64,000 bases of DNA from Lamellibrachia columna (GCA_963662155.1 OY759268.1:59100140-59164139); one strand, 5' to 3'. Positions 22,166-33,356 are shown, numbered from the stretch's first letter. The notes: generated by a model from the sequence alone, not told the origin. Numbers and translations: made by a program.

Positions 22166-22320
22166 ATGATATCGATAATTGTCATGGTCATTAGTGATTA
22201 ATAATAACATAATTCTAATAAAGTAAATGCATAGAATTGCATGAATTAGTTATATTAACAGTGTTGTTGAATAATTTTGTACATTATAAAGAGATGAAAA
22301 TTTCCAAAGAATTGCTTTAA

Positions 22321-23439
22321 CTGCCGCCTTAGCCAGACCAAACGCGCGATATACACAATTCGATTTGTTTGTGGCAGTGTCCCAGAATGCGCCCAGAATC
22401 TGGGCGCATACATAATTTCCGTCACAATGGGAACCCCACTCTGTGTCCAGGCGATGATGTGTGCGACAAATGGTGGCGCCACATCGCGGAGCCTGGATAA
22501 TCGAGGCTAAGTTGAACCGCGGTCTGAAGTTTGTACAATTAGCTACCAGATGGCAGTAGTTAGAATGGTGCCAGGCGAATCAACAAAAACTAAATAAACA
22601 TTCAAAATTTGTTTTTTAAAGTTGGAATGGATTGCACCTGCAATAAACATAAGGTTCAATTATCCGTACATTGTCATAATTCTATATGCTTACAATTGTA
22701 TGAATTTGTAATGATTTGTATATGTTATGGTACACAGGCATAGACACCTGTTTTTCTGCAGTATGTTGTTAACGTGCTTTATATACAATTCTCAAATCAT
22801 TTGTTATTTGTACTAGTGGTACTAGTACAAGATGTACATAAATACGCATTTCACAGTTGGTGATCTGAAATACCGATCAACCCTATACACAACAATAATA
22901 CGTTATACGAGGTCAATCGCCATTGATCGGAAATTCCGATCTTTGCGCTTCACGCTTCGATATGACAGCAACACGACAGAGTGTCTGTTCAGAATCCGCT
23001 TCTAGCGGAGGACTCGATGGTCATTCAACAACAAAAAAGTAAAAGTGAAGCTCAGCTGGAGGGCAGGACTTCACTTTTCCGTTTCATTTTATTTATCTTA
23101 TATAAATCGTGTAATGGAAAGAATTGAGTAAACATTGTGTGTACTAAAGCTTCTTCTATTTATTTAGTTCAAATGTTCGATTGTAACACAGTTTGATACA
23201 CTCCAGTCTATGGCCTCAAAATACTCGAATCGAATCGCTGCCGTCAAATCCGTCGACTTGCATTGATTTCCTGACCCTCGATTTCAAAATCCCAACAATT
23301 CAAAAACTCCACTCGAATCTGGCTCCCCTCACTCGAAGACGAGACTAATAGTTTTTAGGATGCAACTGCGATACAACCAGAGGATGTCGGTAGGATCGCG
23401 CATGCGCGAAAACTTCCGTGTTGTTGGTGGGCGAATGAA
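22321..23439. other. intergenic flank of the TTAA element
   Basis: No gene recognised. The first 65 bp or so match the reverse complement of 50,820-50,885 (empty-site right arm). An inverted pair CCGATCAAC/GTTGATCGG-like sits near 22,870-22,935. Confidence 0.55.
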
Positions 23440-23454
23440 GTGTCGGTGATTATG

Positions 23455-23592
23455 ACACGGCTTCGTCATATACCTCATTTCATTCTTTCAGGGCTTCGTC
23501 ATAGACCTCGTTTCATTATTTCAAGGCTTCGTCATAGACCTCATTTCATTCTTTCAAGGCTTCGTCATAGACCTCATTTCATTCTTTCCAGA
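23455..23592. repeat. 33-bp minisatellite, about four units
   Basis: The unit CTTCGTCATAGACCTCATTT plus CATTCTTTCAAGG is repeated with small changes; length is a multiple of three, so it is open in the plus frame without being a gene. Confidence 0.9.
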
Positions 23593-24329
23593 TGTATCTG
23601 CATGTCTTTTGTCATATGCTTGTTTGCAGTATTCTAAATAGGTGCCTAATTATTGTTCTGTAATGCAATATAATTAGCTACAAAATCAACAGTTCTGTAT
23701 AAACATGCACGCCATATCGAGTAGAGCTTTTTTCACCCAGTCCGTTATTCTGCCTGCTCAAGTCGGCCGATTAGTTTTGTAATTCATGTCTCCGGTCCCC
23801 AGGGACTGCGTTAAGCGGCCGTCATTGTTCAAAGATTGATCGCTGTGTTTGATTTGTCTCTCGGAATGTGATTTTTGCCCGTTACCCGCTGCAAAACCAC
23901 CACATAGAAGGGAACAACGGCTTTTAGTGTAACTTCCGAAAGGCGCACACAGTGGAGGTGAACGACCCAGGTCGATCTCGGTCCCTGGCGATCTCGGCCC
24001 GTCGATCTCGGTCCGTGTTGACCTCGGCCCACGTCGATGTCGGCCCACCTATTTAGTTGTTGATTAGATAGTTGTTCTCCCGTTGTTCGTGGTGTTGGGG
24101 GATATGTGTAAAGATATATGTATATTATTTATAAAGAAATAAAATGTTACACGGATGTTTACCTGTTTTTACGCTTTACCACGTCGATGTCGGCTCACGT
24201 CGATCGGCCCACATATTTTAATGAAGTTATTCGCACAGTCGTCATTCTTATAGTAAATTAAGTGGAACTTATTTTATAGGCATTTAAAATTGGATTAGAA
24301 TCAAAACCATTTTTAAAAAAGTCAAAGGC

Positions 24330-24865
24330 CCTGTAGTAATCAGCTTGGTGCTCTTGCATTGTTTCGTTGAGCAGATCCTTTCATGTGATGTGTTTTTGAT
24401 TTGTGTGCCTTACAAATGTGTTGAGGCCTTAGTCATTTCCATGCTGCTCCGGCATTATTTCGTTGAGCATATATGTTTGTGTTGTTTGTCTTTGATTTGT
24501 GTGTGGTAACAACGTGTGGAGTCGGCAAAAGCATTAGTCATCGGCTTAGTGCCCGTGCATTGTTTCATTGAGCAGATCCTTTCATGTTATTTCTCTTAGA
24601 TTTGTGTCTGTTAAGAAAGTGTGAAAGCCATAGTAATCGGTATGCTGCTCTAGCATTGTTTCACTGAGCAGATGTATTTGTGTTGTTTGTCTTTGATTTG
24701 TGGGTGGTAACAACGTGTGGAGTCGGCAGAGGCATTAGCAATCAGCTTGGATTACATACAGATTATTTCCTTTTTTATCTTTGATTTGTGTATGACAAGA
24801 AACTGTGGAGGCCCTAGTAATCAGCTTGCTGATTCAGCATTGTTTCATTGAGCAAGTCTTTGTTT
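24330..24865. repeat. degenerate roughly 100-bp repeat, five units
   Basis: Each unit contains GCATTGTTTCRTTGAGCAG and TTTGATTTGTGTGTGGTAAC. Alternate units are more alike (about 200-bp higher-order period). It lies in the non-coding left part of the MULE, a common place for subterminal repeats. Confidence 0.7.
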
Positions 24866-25923
24866 GAATAATGACATAGCCGTTATACGGTCTGCTTGTT
24901 TATTGCACCCAGGCTATAATGAAAACCTGAATTTGTGTATATAAATGTTTTCAAAAGGGAAATATTTTACACCCGGAGACTAGTCCCTTTTGTACAAGTT
25001 GAATGTAATACAAAAAGAGTATCTAATAGGTAATGTTTAGTAAATAATAAGAATTTCCAGTAATAAAATTTATGTTACTTAAAATGTAAACTATATACTT
25101 TAACTTAATAAAGTTAAATTAAAGAGATCATACACCCAACAACAACAAAAGTGTTTTAATGTTTGTTTTGTAAAAAAAAATTTTTTTTAATTAAGTGTAT
25201 TCTCATGGAACAATACAGAAAAACACAATAATTGATCATTATTGTTTCACATATCAGAGAACCCCAATGCATTTGGTCTTTGGTGTCTGCTGTTGTTGCA
25301 TCGCGAATCGTTGCCACCGCAGTTGTGAAGTTGAAGCTGTGTTTCTTATTCACACCTGCCCATTGTACAAAGTGCATCGGAACAAAATTTCCGACATCTG
25401 CGGTATCTAACTGGTAATTTTGGTAGAGGTAAATAACACCAGCCCTGAACCCTGATTAACACCAGTACATGTGAGGTACAGGTGCACCAGTGAGCAGTCC
25501 AATGAGTACATCTTGAAGACAATTAAAACATTTCCTCTCACAATACTCAGAGTACCTCCCTCACAAACAATAATATCCACATATAATTTTATAACACGTT
25601 CCATACTCCCTATTCCGTTATACAAATGGATCCACCAAAAGTACTTGTACTTAAGTACATTTTTCAATGTATTCACACTGCAAATACCACCAATAATGTA
25701 GGGACCTACAGTAAATAGTGCTGCAGTAGGTTTTTACAACAAATATGGAATAGATGTGTGATTTTGTTTACTTTTGTTGGGAAAGCTGCATTGTCTTTTC
25801 GTCTTGCATTAATTTGGTGACTTAACTGCATTTTCTTGGAATGTAAACACCGTTTCTAGAATCCGCCAATCCCGTCACGGGAATTTCCAGATATGAGCTT
25901 AAATTTGTCTAGGTTTTCATGAT

Positions 25924-26018
25924 AGCCAATCAGAACGTTAAACGGGGTGTGACTGTTTAAGTAGATGATTAAGGCAGCCAATCATGGCTTGGTGCGGGTG
26001 TTATGTTTCTATAAATAG
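25924..26018 (+). promoter_or_regulatory. promoter of the MULE transposase
   Basis: AGCCAATCA occurs twice (about 25,924 and 25,976), i.e. two CCAAT boxes, followed by TATAAATA at 26,010-26,017, about 42 bp before the ATG at 26,059. This is a textbook RNA polymerase II layout. Confidence 0.55.
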
Positions 26019-26058
26019 TGCGTTACTGTAGTAGAAAGGCTATTCACAACTCATTAGC

Positions 26059-26960
26059 AATGCCGTCGTTACACCCTTGCGTAGAATGCCACAGAAGAGT
26101 ACAGACAAATTCTAAAGCCGTACAGTGCGAATCATGCGAAAAGTGGTGCCACCAAGGCGAGGACATGGTACGTGGACGCGACCTTCTACGTCGTGCGACA
26201 GCCGTTTTATCAGCTGTTCACGGTCAACGCGATTGTTCGCCACGATGGCTGCACGAAGCAACTTCCCCTGACAATGTGCTTCATGTCACGCCGCCGCAAG
26301 ACTGATTATGTAGCGGTGTTTAGAGAACTGTGTGCCATGCTGACACGTCGACGGATTGAACGAATGGTCCTTGATTTCGAGGACGCTACGTGGCGCGCTG
26401 CACGTGTCGTCTTTCCGGCCGTGGAGTTGAAGGGATGCGCCTTCCATTTCACCCAGGCCATCTGAAGGCGTATCCAGGAGTGCGGACTGCAAGTTGCGTA
26501 CGCCAGTGACGACGGCACCTTCAAGTCCCTGCGGAAGGTTATGGTGTTGTGCTTTCTGCCTGCACGACACATCACACCAATCTTCCGACGACTGGAACAA
26601 GAAGCAACAGCCGCGCTGACTCCGCTTCTACAGTACGTCGGCCGCACCTGGATCGAGAGCAACGTCTGGCCACCAACATGTTGGGGTGTCTACTTCCAGT
26701 CCGTGTGCACGAACAACGACCTCGAGGGCTGGCACACTCGCCTCAACGCCAGGGGTCGTGCTGGCATGAACTTGTACATGCTGGTGGCATTGCTGCACGA
26801 CGAGTCAAGTATGATCCCTTTCCAGGTGCGGCTGGTGTCCGAGGGAAAGTTGCGGAGGCACCAGAGGAAGGTCTTCGTCGACTTGCAGCGAACTATCTTC
26901 GGGTACTGGGAAGAGTATGAGGGTGGCGACCGCTCTGCCATCCAACTCCTCAGAACATGA
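26059..26960 (+). pseudogene. MULE transposase, zinc-finger N-terminus fused out of frame to a broken DDE core
   Basis: The ATG frame encodes a short PHD-like cysteine cluster (PCVECHRRV, VQCESCEKWCHQ). At about 26,160 the frame changes to WYVDATFYVVRQPFYQLFTV, the first catalytic-Asp block (D-A-T-F) of MULE transposases. Then come KQLPLTMCFMSRRRKTDY, MVLDFEDATWRAA and KGCAFHFTQAI, a TGA stop at about 26,463 where the family has Trp, then RRIQECGLQVAY and CTNNDLEGWHTRLN near the end, with a TGA stop at 26,958-26,960. So the DNA-binding part and the core are joined by a deletion with frameshift, and one nonsense change splits the core. It is dead, but little decayed otherwise, implying fairly recent activity. 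Confidence 0.85.
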
Positions 26961-26982
26961 ATTAAGTGTTTTTTCCAAAGCA

Positions 26983-26987
<5 letters not shown>

Positions 26988-27074
<87 letters not shown>

Positions 27075-27090
27075 TATATGAGGTGAATGC

Positions 27091-27138
<48 letters not shown>

Positions 27139-27157
27139 TATATATATATTATATATA

Positions 27158-27193
<36 letters not shown>

Positions 27194-27205
27194 GCATTCA
27201 CCTCA
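26988..27205. repeat. TA-rich microsatellite forming a long hairpin
   Basis: Two TA tracts flank an inverted repeat: TGAGGTGAATGCGTATATAT starts at 27,079 and its exact reverse complement ends at 27,205, with TA repeats continuing the stem inward. The arms together span about 127 bp and could extrude as a cruciform. Confidence 0.9.
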
Positions 27206-27479
27206 TCCCGTACGAATAACATGATCCTAAAAATGGGGTGGGCCGAGATCAACGCGTTGATAGTAGGCCTAAAACCAAAACATCCGTGCAGCATTTCTTG
27301 ACACATACCTTTCTCCAAGTAACTAATTTACAATAAATAGTTTACACTTCACATGAATCCACTTATCATAAAATAGGTGGAATGGGTGGGCCGAGATCGA
27401 CGTGGGCCGAAGTCAACATGGACCGAGATCGACGGGCCGAGATCGTGAAGGGCCGAGATCGACGGACCCCCTATATTGG

Positions 27480-28580
27480 CCTTGGCCCTTGACCTTGACC
27501 TTGAAGCGACGGCAATAGATTTGCAACATTCACTAAAGAATTGTGAAATACATGGTATACACGTTTAACATGGCCTATATATTGGTATAAGCTGAACAAA
27601 TTCATTTGTTGCATGCATAGATGTCTACTTAGCTAACAATGTATAGTTTAATCAATGTTACGTTGAGACTTGATTGTCGTAAAGCGGTAGTGACGACTTC
27701 CGGCAGCTTTTAAAACTTTAGAAGGCTTAGTGACCGATTTACCGCAAAATTCGAAGAAAACACGTAAATATTGATTTAACGTATATTCGAGTTGCCTATC
27801 TTCCAGCTCCTTTTTGTTCGCACGTATATGCAAGGTTAACCTTACTAGCCAACTAGTATTTTACTAAATAAATTACTCATGTTGTGTGATATGATGTAGA
27901 CAACTGCAGCTGTCAGTTCGGCCTAAACACTAACCTCCTGTGCCGTGGCTGTGATCAACTGCTAATTGCAAGACGAAAAAATACCAATTTGTCCCGGAAT
28001 TGTGCGACGTACGAAGTTGGGACATGCAACCAAAATAAAGCACTTACATAATTTTCTGCAAAACTAAAAATTTAAAGCCATGGCTTTGACAAGTTCATCT
28101 TGAAGGTTGGTGCGTCTTGTATAGATCTGCTACTAGTAACTAGGGAATGGGTAAGGTACAGGCATTTGATGCCATTCCTCCGATAGTTGTCTGTTTTCCT
28201 TGTGAAGTATCAATTGTCAGCAGTCTATACTATAGTACAACAAATGATCTGTCAGATCGTTTCTCCAAAAAATTGACCATATACTTCACAAATAACAATA
28301 GTCAATACTATTCACAAACGCTCTCGATACAACAAAGTAAATGCTGGTTGCAGTGCAACGCAAAAACTATATACTGGATCAGTAAACATTCACAATGAGA
28401 GTGTATTCCAGCTTGAACTCCATATGTTATATTGCAAAAGTGGTGACGTCACACACACACCCTCTATTCAGACATGTGTATTAGCTAGTAGCTACAAGTT
28501 TACTTTGTGCACAACTTTTGTTGCAAATACTCTACATGGTTGACACGTGACATGTCAGATAATACTTAATAGTCAATATT
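27480..28580. other. intergenic, nothing recognised
   Basis: AT-rich single-copy sequence to the right of the MULE; short open frames on either strand show no domain. At about 28,590-28,625 the sequence CAATTTGCTTTGGAAAAAAC is an inverted match to 14,605-14,640 and to 26,960-26,985, suggesting a small shared repeat family. Confidence 0.5.
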
Positions 28581-28637
28581 AAGGTGACCACAACACACCA
28601 ATTTGCTTTGGAAAAAACACTTAATTCTTTTTTCATA

Positions 28638-28806
28638 GCTGATGACACAGCCTCATGTCAAAGACAAGGATGTTTCCTAGCTGATGACACAGCCTCATGT
28701 CAAAGACAAGGATGTTTCCTAGCTGATGACACAGCCTCATGTCAAAGACAAGGATGTTTCCTAGCTGATGACACAGCCTCATGTCAAAGACAAGGATGTT
28801 TCCGCT
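28638..28806. repeat. 42-bp minisatellite, four near-identical units
   Basis: The unit AGCTGATGACACAGCCTCAT plus GTCAAAGACAAGGATGTTTC and CT is repeated four times almost without change. Open in the plus frame (ADDTASCQRQGCFL) because 42 is a multiple of three. Confidence 0.93.
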
Positions 28807-28989
28807 CACAAGAGGCCATCAAATGGTATGTTTTTTGTCAGTTATGTTGAGTATATATGGTTGATTAGTTTATCTTGATTCTTGTAAAATTGTGGTGGGG
28901 GAAAATGCCTTTTTTATAGGAAATCCATTCGTACACACCAATAAAGAACTTTACAATATTTTTTACACTTACTAGAGGACATTTAGTAG

Positions 28990-29279
28990 TTTAAATGGTG
29001 TTCCCCATGAATCCAAAGAAAGACACACAAATGTTCCTTCCAAATAATATAACACTTTTGGATGGTCTTCGCGTGCTCTGTGTCCATAGACAAATAATTT
29101 TATTCCATAACAATATGTGGAGGTCAGTAGGACTACAAAGTAAATCAGGTGACCACGAATCATATGCTGCATTTTGCTGTGTAGATTTTACTTCACCAAG
29201 GTTTTTATCTAGTATTCGTTGGCGATTTTTCCCTGAAATGTTGTTTTGGCATTTTACTGGAAGAGTTCGAGAATAAATA
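28990..29279 (+). CDS. hypothetical open frame of 93 codons, unidentified
   Basis: Runs from ATG at 28,995 to a TAA (MVFPMNPKKDTQMFLPNN at the start, FHFTGRVRE-like end). Both strands are open here, a weak sign of coding or of past coding. No domain is recognised and it could be a fragment of a transposon or an exon. Low confidence. Confidence 0.2.
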
Positions 29280-29599
29280 AAGCACATCTGTCAAATAATG
29301 TTTCACAGAAATATATGCCTGCAGTGGTTTTGTAATTAGTAATTTATCAGTAAAACATATTTCCTTATTTAATTGTGCAACTCATGTTTCTACATATATT
29401 GAAAATAATTTGCATATTTAAAAATAAAAATCACATATCACTTATTTTGTTTTTAGCTCATATAAGTTTTGTCTTTTTCATTTGATGGCTGGTCTTCAGT
29501 CAAGTCAGCAAAAGGTACAACTGTCTTGTCATGTTAGTAGTGCAACAGATATGACTCTAAAAATACATTGACAAATACACTTTAAATATAAATATGTTG

Positions 29600-30545
29600 T
29601 ATATGCATTGAGCATAACTTGATTAGATAACTAATTTGCAACATTAATAATCAAAGAATATAAATATCAAAGCTATGAATAAATATTAAATTAAAAGGTT
29701 TTAATATTAAAATACTCAATCAGAGTCAGACAATTAGTATTACGTATTATAAAATATTGCTATTATTATTATTTCTTACTGTTTCTATTACATTAACACA
29801 AATCTATATCTAATACTCTGCCATTATTACTTTCGCTAAACGTTAATTAAATTTTTTTTCAAAGATCATCCTTCTTTTTCACATCTTAAAATTATTCCAG
29901 ATTATCTTTGTGACAAACATGTCCAATATTGTTTTTGTGAACATAAAATGTGTATCAGTTGAGTTATTTGTACATTACTTTCATCAACAGAATAATGTAT
30001 AATTGTTTGTGCTAGGATGACAACGTGAAGGTTGCACTGAACTGACTCCAGTGTGTGGAGCAACCAGTGCCAATGAAAGAAGTGATTTAAGTGATGTCAA
30101 TGACGGTATTTATCTTTTAATACTTGGATCGGTGTTTAGCCTTCAGCTCAGTACGAGCCTTTAGAGTGAGTCAGCTGCAAGGTTATAAGTTGTTCATTCT
30201 GTCATTATTTGACTTGCATGCAAAGCCCTTTAACAATATTCAATCACCTTTCATCTTTTCCTTAGAAGCCTGTATATCAGAAAGCACATTTGTCTAATTA
30301 TCTGTCATGAAATATTGTTAAATGTTAACTATAATGTTGGCTATATAAAACAGTTTTCTTGCAGATCAGTCATCACACTTTTCTGACGACTACAATCCGT
30401 TTGCCAGTGACACTGACAGTAAACCTGATTTTGTATGTGTTTTAAGTCTAATTAATTAATCTAATTAATAAGCTCCATTTAAAACTTCATCAACTGATTT
30501 AGCCTATCACAAATCTATGTCCAAATATGCAGTGTGTGAATAGTT
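29600..30545 (+). other. block D: inverted paralogue of 8,030-8,985, with one exon
   Basis: Contains the counterpart of the KEN-gene exon at 8,202-8,148: after CTTGCAG at 30,364 it reads QSSHFSDDYNPFASDTDSKP and DF, ending at a GTATGTG donor (exon 30,365-30,432). Relative to the minus copy it has a 7-bp insertion at the exon start and Glu to Lys. Downstream it continues into sequence shared with 52,500-52,720, not with the KEN exons. Confidence 0.75.
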
Positions 30546-30904
30546 GAAGTAACATTTAAATTAATTAATTAATTAATTTCAATTAATTTTAGTTTACAAT
30601 TAAAACTAACTTACTTAATATTGTAAGTACGCGTGATCAATGTGGCTAACAGGGTAGTAGGGTTTCATAGATTTTGAGACACAATTACAGATTTATGTAA
30701 ATACACTAATTCAGTCCCATTAACATGTGTACAATATATATCACAGGCAATAACTTTATTGCAAATGTGTCTTTATATTCACTTCACAAAATCCCCAACT
30801 TGAGTGTTCACTCAGTCCAGTTGTCTGTCACTGAAGGGTGAGTCGGTTGCCTTATTTAAACTGTTGCAACTGACATGGTTTTATTTCAGTGTTGTTGCAG
30901 GTTC

Positions 30905-31850
30905 GATTCATGTTGGTGTTCGGAAACACATGTTTGTGTTCTGATATTCCTAAGCTTTTACTTAATGTTTTAGGTACACATTTTTGTGTTCTGATATTCC
31001 TAAGCTTTTACTTAATGTTTTAGGCACACATGTTTGTGTTCTGGTATTCCTAAACTTTTACTTAATGTTTTAGGTACACATGTTTGTGTTCTGATATTCC
31101 TAAGCTTTTACTTAATGTTTTAGGAACACATGTTTGTGTTCTGATATTCCTAAGCTTTTACTTAATGTTTTAGGTACGCATGTTTGTGTTCTGATATTCC
31201 TAAACTTTTACTTAATGTTTTAGGTACACATGTTTGTGTTCTGGTATTCCTAAGCTTTTACTTCATGTTTTAGGTACACATGTTTGTGTTCTGGTATTCC
31301 TAAGCTTTTACTTCATGTTTTAGGTACACATGTTTGTGTTCTGATATTCCTAAGCTTTTACTTAATGTTTTAGGTACACATGTTTGTGTTCTGATATTCC
31401 TAAGCTTTTAACTTAATGTTTTAGGTACACATGTTTGTGTTCTGATATTCCTAAACTTTTACTTAATGTTTTAGGTACACATGTTTGTGTTCTGATATTC
31501 CTAAGCTTTTACTTAATGTTTTAGGTACACATGTTTGTGTTATGATATTCCTAAGCTTTTATTTAATGTTTTAGGTACACATGTTTGTGTTCTGATATTC
31601 CTAAGCTTTTACTTAATGTTTTAGGTACACATGTTTGTGTTCTGATATTCCTAAGCTTTTACTTAATGTTTTAGGTACACATGTTTGTGTTCTGATATTC
31701 CTAAGCTTTTACTTAATGTTTTAGGTACACATGTTTGTGTTCTGATATTCCTAAGGTTTTACTTAATGTTTTAGGTACACATGTTTGTGTTCTGATATTC
31801 CTAAGGTTTTACTTCATGTTGGGAAGCATGTGTTTGTGTTCTAATGTTCT
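30905..31850 (+). repeat. 50-bp minisatellite, about 18 units, each with a 3'-splice-site-like end
   Basis: The unit ACATGTTTGTGTTCTGATAT, TCCTAAGCTTTTACTTAATG, TTTTAGGTAC is highly uniform. Its second half (pyrimidine-rich, TTACTTAA, then TTTTAG/G) is a credible intron 3' end. The paralogous block at 52,700-52,800 lacks the array, so the expansion is specific to this copy. Confidence 0.93.
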
Positions 31851-32148
31851 TGAACCTTTACTTAAGTGTTGTGGCAGGTTCAATTCCTGTTGGTGTTCTG
31901 ATTAACATACCTGGTTGGACACACGTGGTATTGGTTCTTTCATTCGATCTTTAATTATCAACAAACATTAATCAAACACTTAAATATATGTACATTGAAA
32001 AAATCTTATTTTGACAAGTATCCTTCAAACTTACAAATGTTTTTGTCTTGGTGCTGCACTATTTGAAAACAGTGAAAATATTGTTGTATTCTTCCATGCA
32101 ATATTTGATTACAGTCGTTTTCAGATCATGTTTATAATTGTTCTTCAG

Positions 32149-32199
32149 CCTTATCGATACAGCGGCCAACACATCTGGATCTGATGATGCAGGCAAAAA
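32149..32199 (+). CDS. small exon shared by two plus-strand paralogues
   Basis: Flanked by TTCTTCAG and GTAAGCC; encodes LIDTAANTSGSDDAGKK with one base of phase at the start. The same 51 bp, unchanged, occurs at 52,902-52,952. There its phase joins the zinc-finger exon at 53,358. Confidence 0.55.
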
Positions 32200-32444
32200 G
32201 TAAGCCATTGCTTAATTTTATATTTGTTCGTTCTAATATTCCTAAGCTTTTATTTAAGTGTTTTTTAGATTTGATTCATGTTTGTGTTTGGAAACACATG
32301 TTTGTGTTGTAGTATTCCTAAGCTTTGACTTCAAGTTTGGGATCATACATTCTGTCACTTATGTCTTGATGTCATTCACCAGGTCTTTGTCCTACTTGCT
32401 ACCAATATGAGCACAGACAGTTCTCTCCATCTAGTGTATATAGA

Positions 32445-32750
32445 CAGTCAAACCTGCTCAAGTGACTACCTGCATAAAGATGCCACCAGCCATTAACAGT
32501 TATACCTTTGATAAAAAGTAAATCTGGTGACACTAACGATGTTAATAACTACAGACTAATTGCACTGGTTACAGTAACTAAAGAAATTGTATAGTATTAA
32601 TGAATGCAGTATATGTGTACGTACATGGGATTTTGTCCGAAATAAAAAGTATTCTGTTCTAACGACCACTGTCACTGCTTCCTTTCACAAGAGTTTAACA
32701 TGTTAAATTACCCATATTAAGTGACCTTAAGCTTAATACAGGTTTGACTG
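32445..32750. mobile_element. 306-bp MITE with CAGTCAAACCTG inverted ends
   Basis: Begins CAGTCAAACCTG and ends CAGGTTTGACTG; TA follows on the right (left neighbour is GA, a probable decayed TA). The ends resemble pogo/Tigger or related TA-target MITEs. No coding. An 86-bp deleted version stands at the paralogous place 53,199-53,284. The right part (32,703-32,800) is duplicated at 32,908-33,010. Confidence 0.7.
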
Positions 32751-33029
32751 TATAATTACTCTAGCAACAAATTATTGCACCTTGTTCCTTCAGTTAACTT
32801 ACTGTTAAGTAAGCCTTTGTTTAATTTTATATTTGTTGGTTCTAATATTCCTAAGCTTTTATTTCAGTGTTGTTGCAGGTTTGATTCATGTTGGTGTTTG
32901 GAAACAATTAAATTACCCATATTAAGTGACTTAAAGCTTAATACAGGTTTGACTGTATAATTACTCTAGCAACAAATTATTGCACTATTTCAATATCTTG
33001 TTCCTTCAGTTAACTTACTGATATCCTAG

Positions 33030-33356
33030 GAATGGGAAAACAACCAATTAGGTGCCATTATAACGAGGACAATCGAAAGACTGAAAGGTATGTTTGCAGA
33101 GGCAATGCAAGATGTGAAGTGCAGAGAACTAGACATATGCACTGAAGCCTACAAGTTTCGTTCACATCAGGTGTTTACCACAGCACGCTACAAGGCAGTT
33201 GTCCAATCGATGGACAAGTCGCGGAATCCAGCATCTCTGCCAGAAGAGGAGGCAGTGACAACACTGAAGAACTATGTCACATGCGAAATTGCCAGACTGA
33301 CATCTGCCATTGAGAAAATTCAAGAAGAAAAATTATATCCTATTGTTTTTTTTTAA
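33030..33356 (+). CDS. exon of an unrecognised protein (EWENNQLGAIITRTIERLKG...)
   Basis: Follows ATATCCTAG and stays open for 108 codons to TAA. The frame reads EWENNQLGAIITRTIERLKG, then CTEAYKFRSHQVFTTARYKA, VVQSMDKSRNPASLPEEEA and LKNYVTCEIARLTSAIEKIQ. The composition is that of a normal soluble helical protein. I have seen similar segments only in uncharacterised zinc-finger proteins of invertebrates, possibly of transposon origin; this is not proof. Its first 16 bases match the start of the zinc-finger exon at 53,358, in a different frame. Confidence 0.5.
   Translation, partial: EWENNQLGAIITRTIERLKGMFAEAMQDVKCRELDICTEAYKFRSHQVFTTARYKAVVQSMDKSRNPASLPEEEAVTTLKNYVTCEIARLTSAIEKIQEEKLYPIVFF

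Larger units (their letters stand above)
17139..22320. mobile_element. 5.2-kb TTAA-flanked transposon-like element carrying two convergent genes
   Basis: The element proper is 17,143-22,316, flanked by TTAA at 17,139-17,142 and 22,317-22,320. Its ends are AGCGATTCTTTG (left) and, as reverse complement of the right end, AGCAATTCTTTG: a 12-bp terminal inverted repeat with one mismatch. A paralogous block (reverse complement of 50,820-51,110) runs straight from the left flank (CTGTTTGC) through a single TTAA into the right flank (CTGTCGCC), i.e. an empty site. TTAA duplication is typical of piggyBac, Kolobok and Sola3 elements. No recognisable transposase is encoded. Inside are a P2X7 ballast-domain gene (plus) and a three-exon gene for a basic protein (minus), tail to tail. 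It could be a non-autonomous element with cargo, or a poorly known family in which one of these proteins serves transposition; the latter is inference. Confidence 0.8.
23970..27466 (+). mobile_element. MULE-type DNA transposon with about 90-bp terminal inverted repeats
   Basis: The left end (23,970-24,052) carries GTCGATCTCGGTCC, GCGATCTCGGCCCGTC, GTTGACCTCGGCCCACGTCG and TGTCGGCCCACC. The reverse complement of 27,373-27,466 carries the same series with few changes. Between them, in plus orientation, is a MULE transposase remnant with its own TATA/CCAAT promoter. Long GC-rich inverted repeats and a MULE transposase are the hallmark of Mutator-like elements. A second, inner pair of the same motif lies at 24,178-24,215 and 27,235-27,260. 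I could not define a clear 8-11-bp target duplication, so the outermost ends are uncertain by some bases. Confidence 0.78.

Noticed and set aside
26962..27318. Ile/Tyr repeat frames on both strands
   Set aside because: Translation of TA microsatellite.
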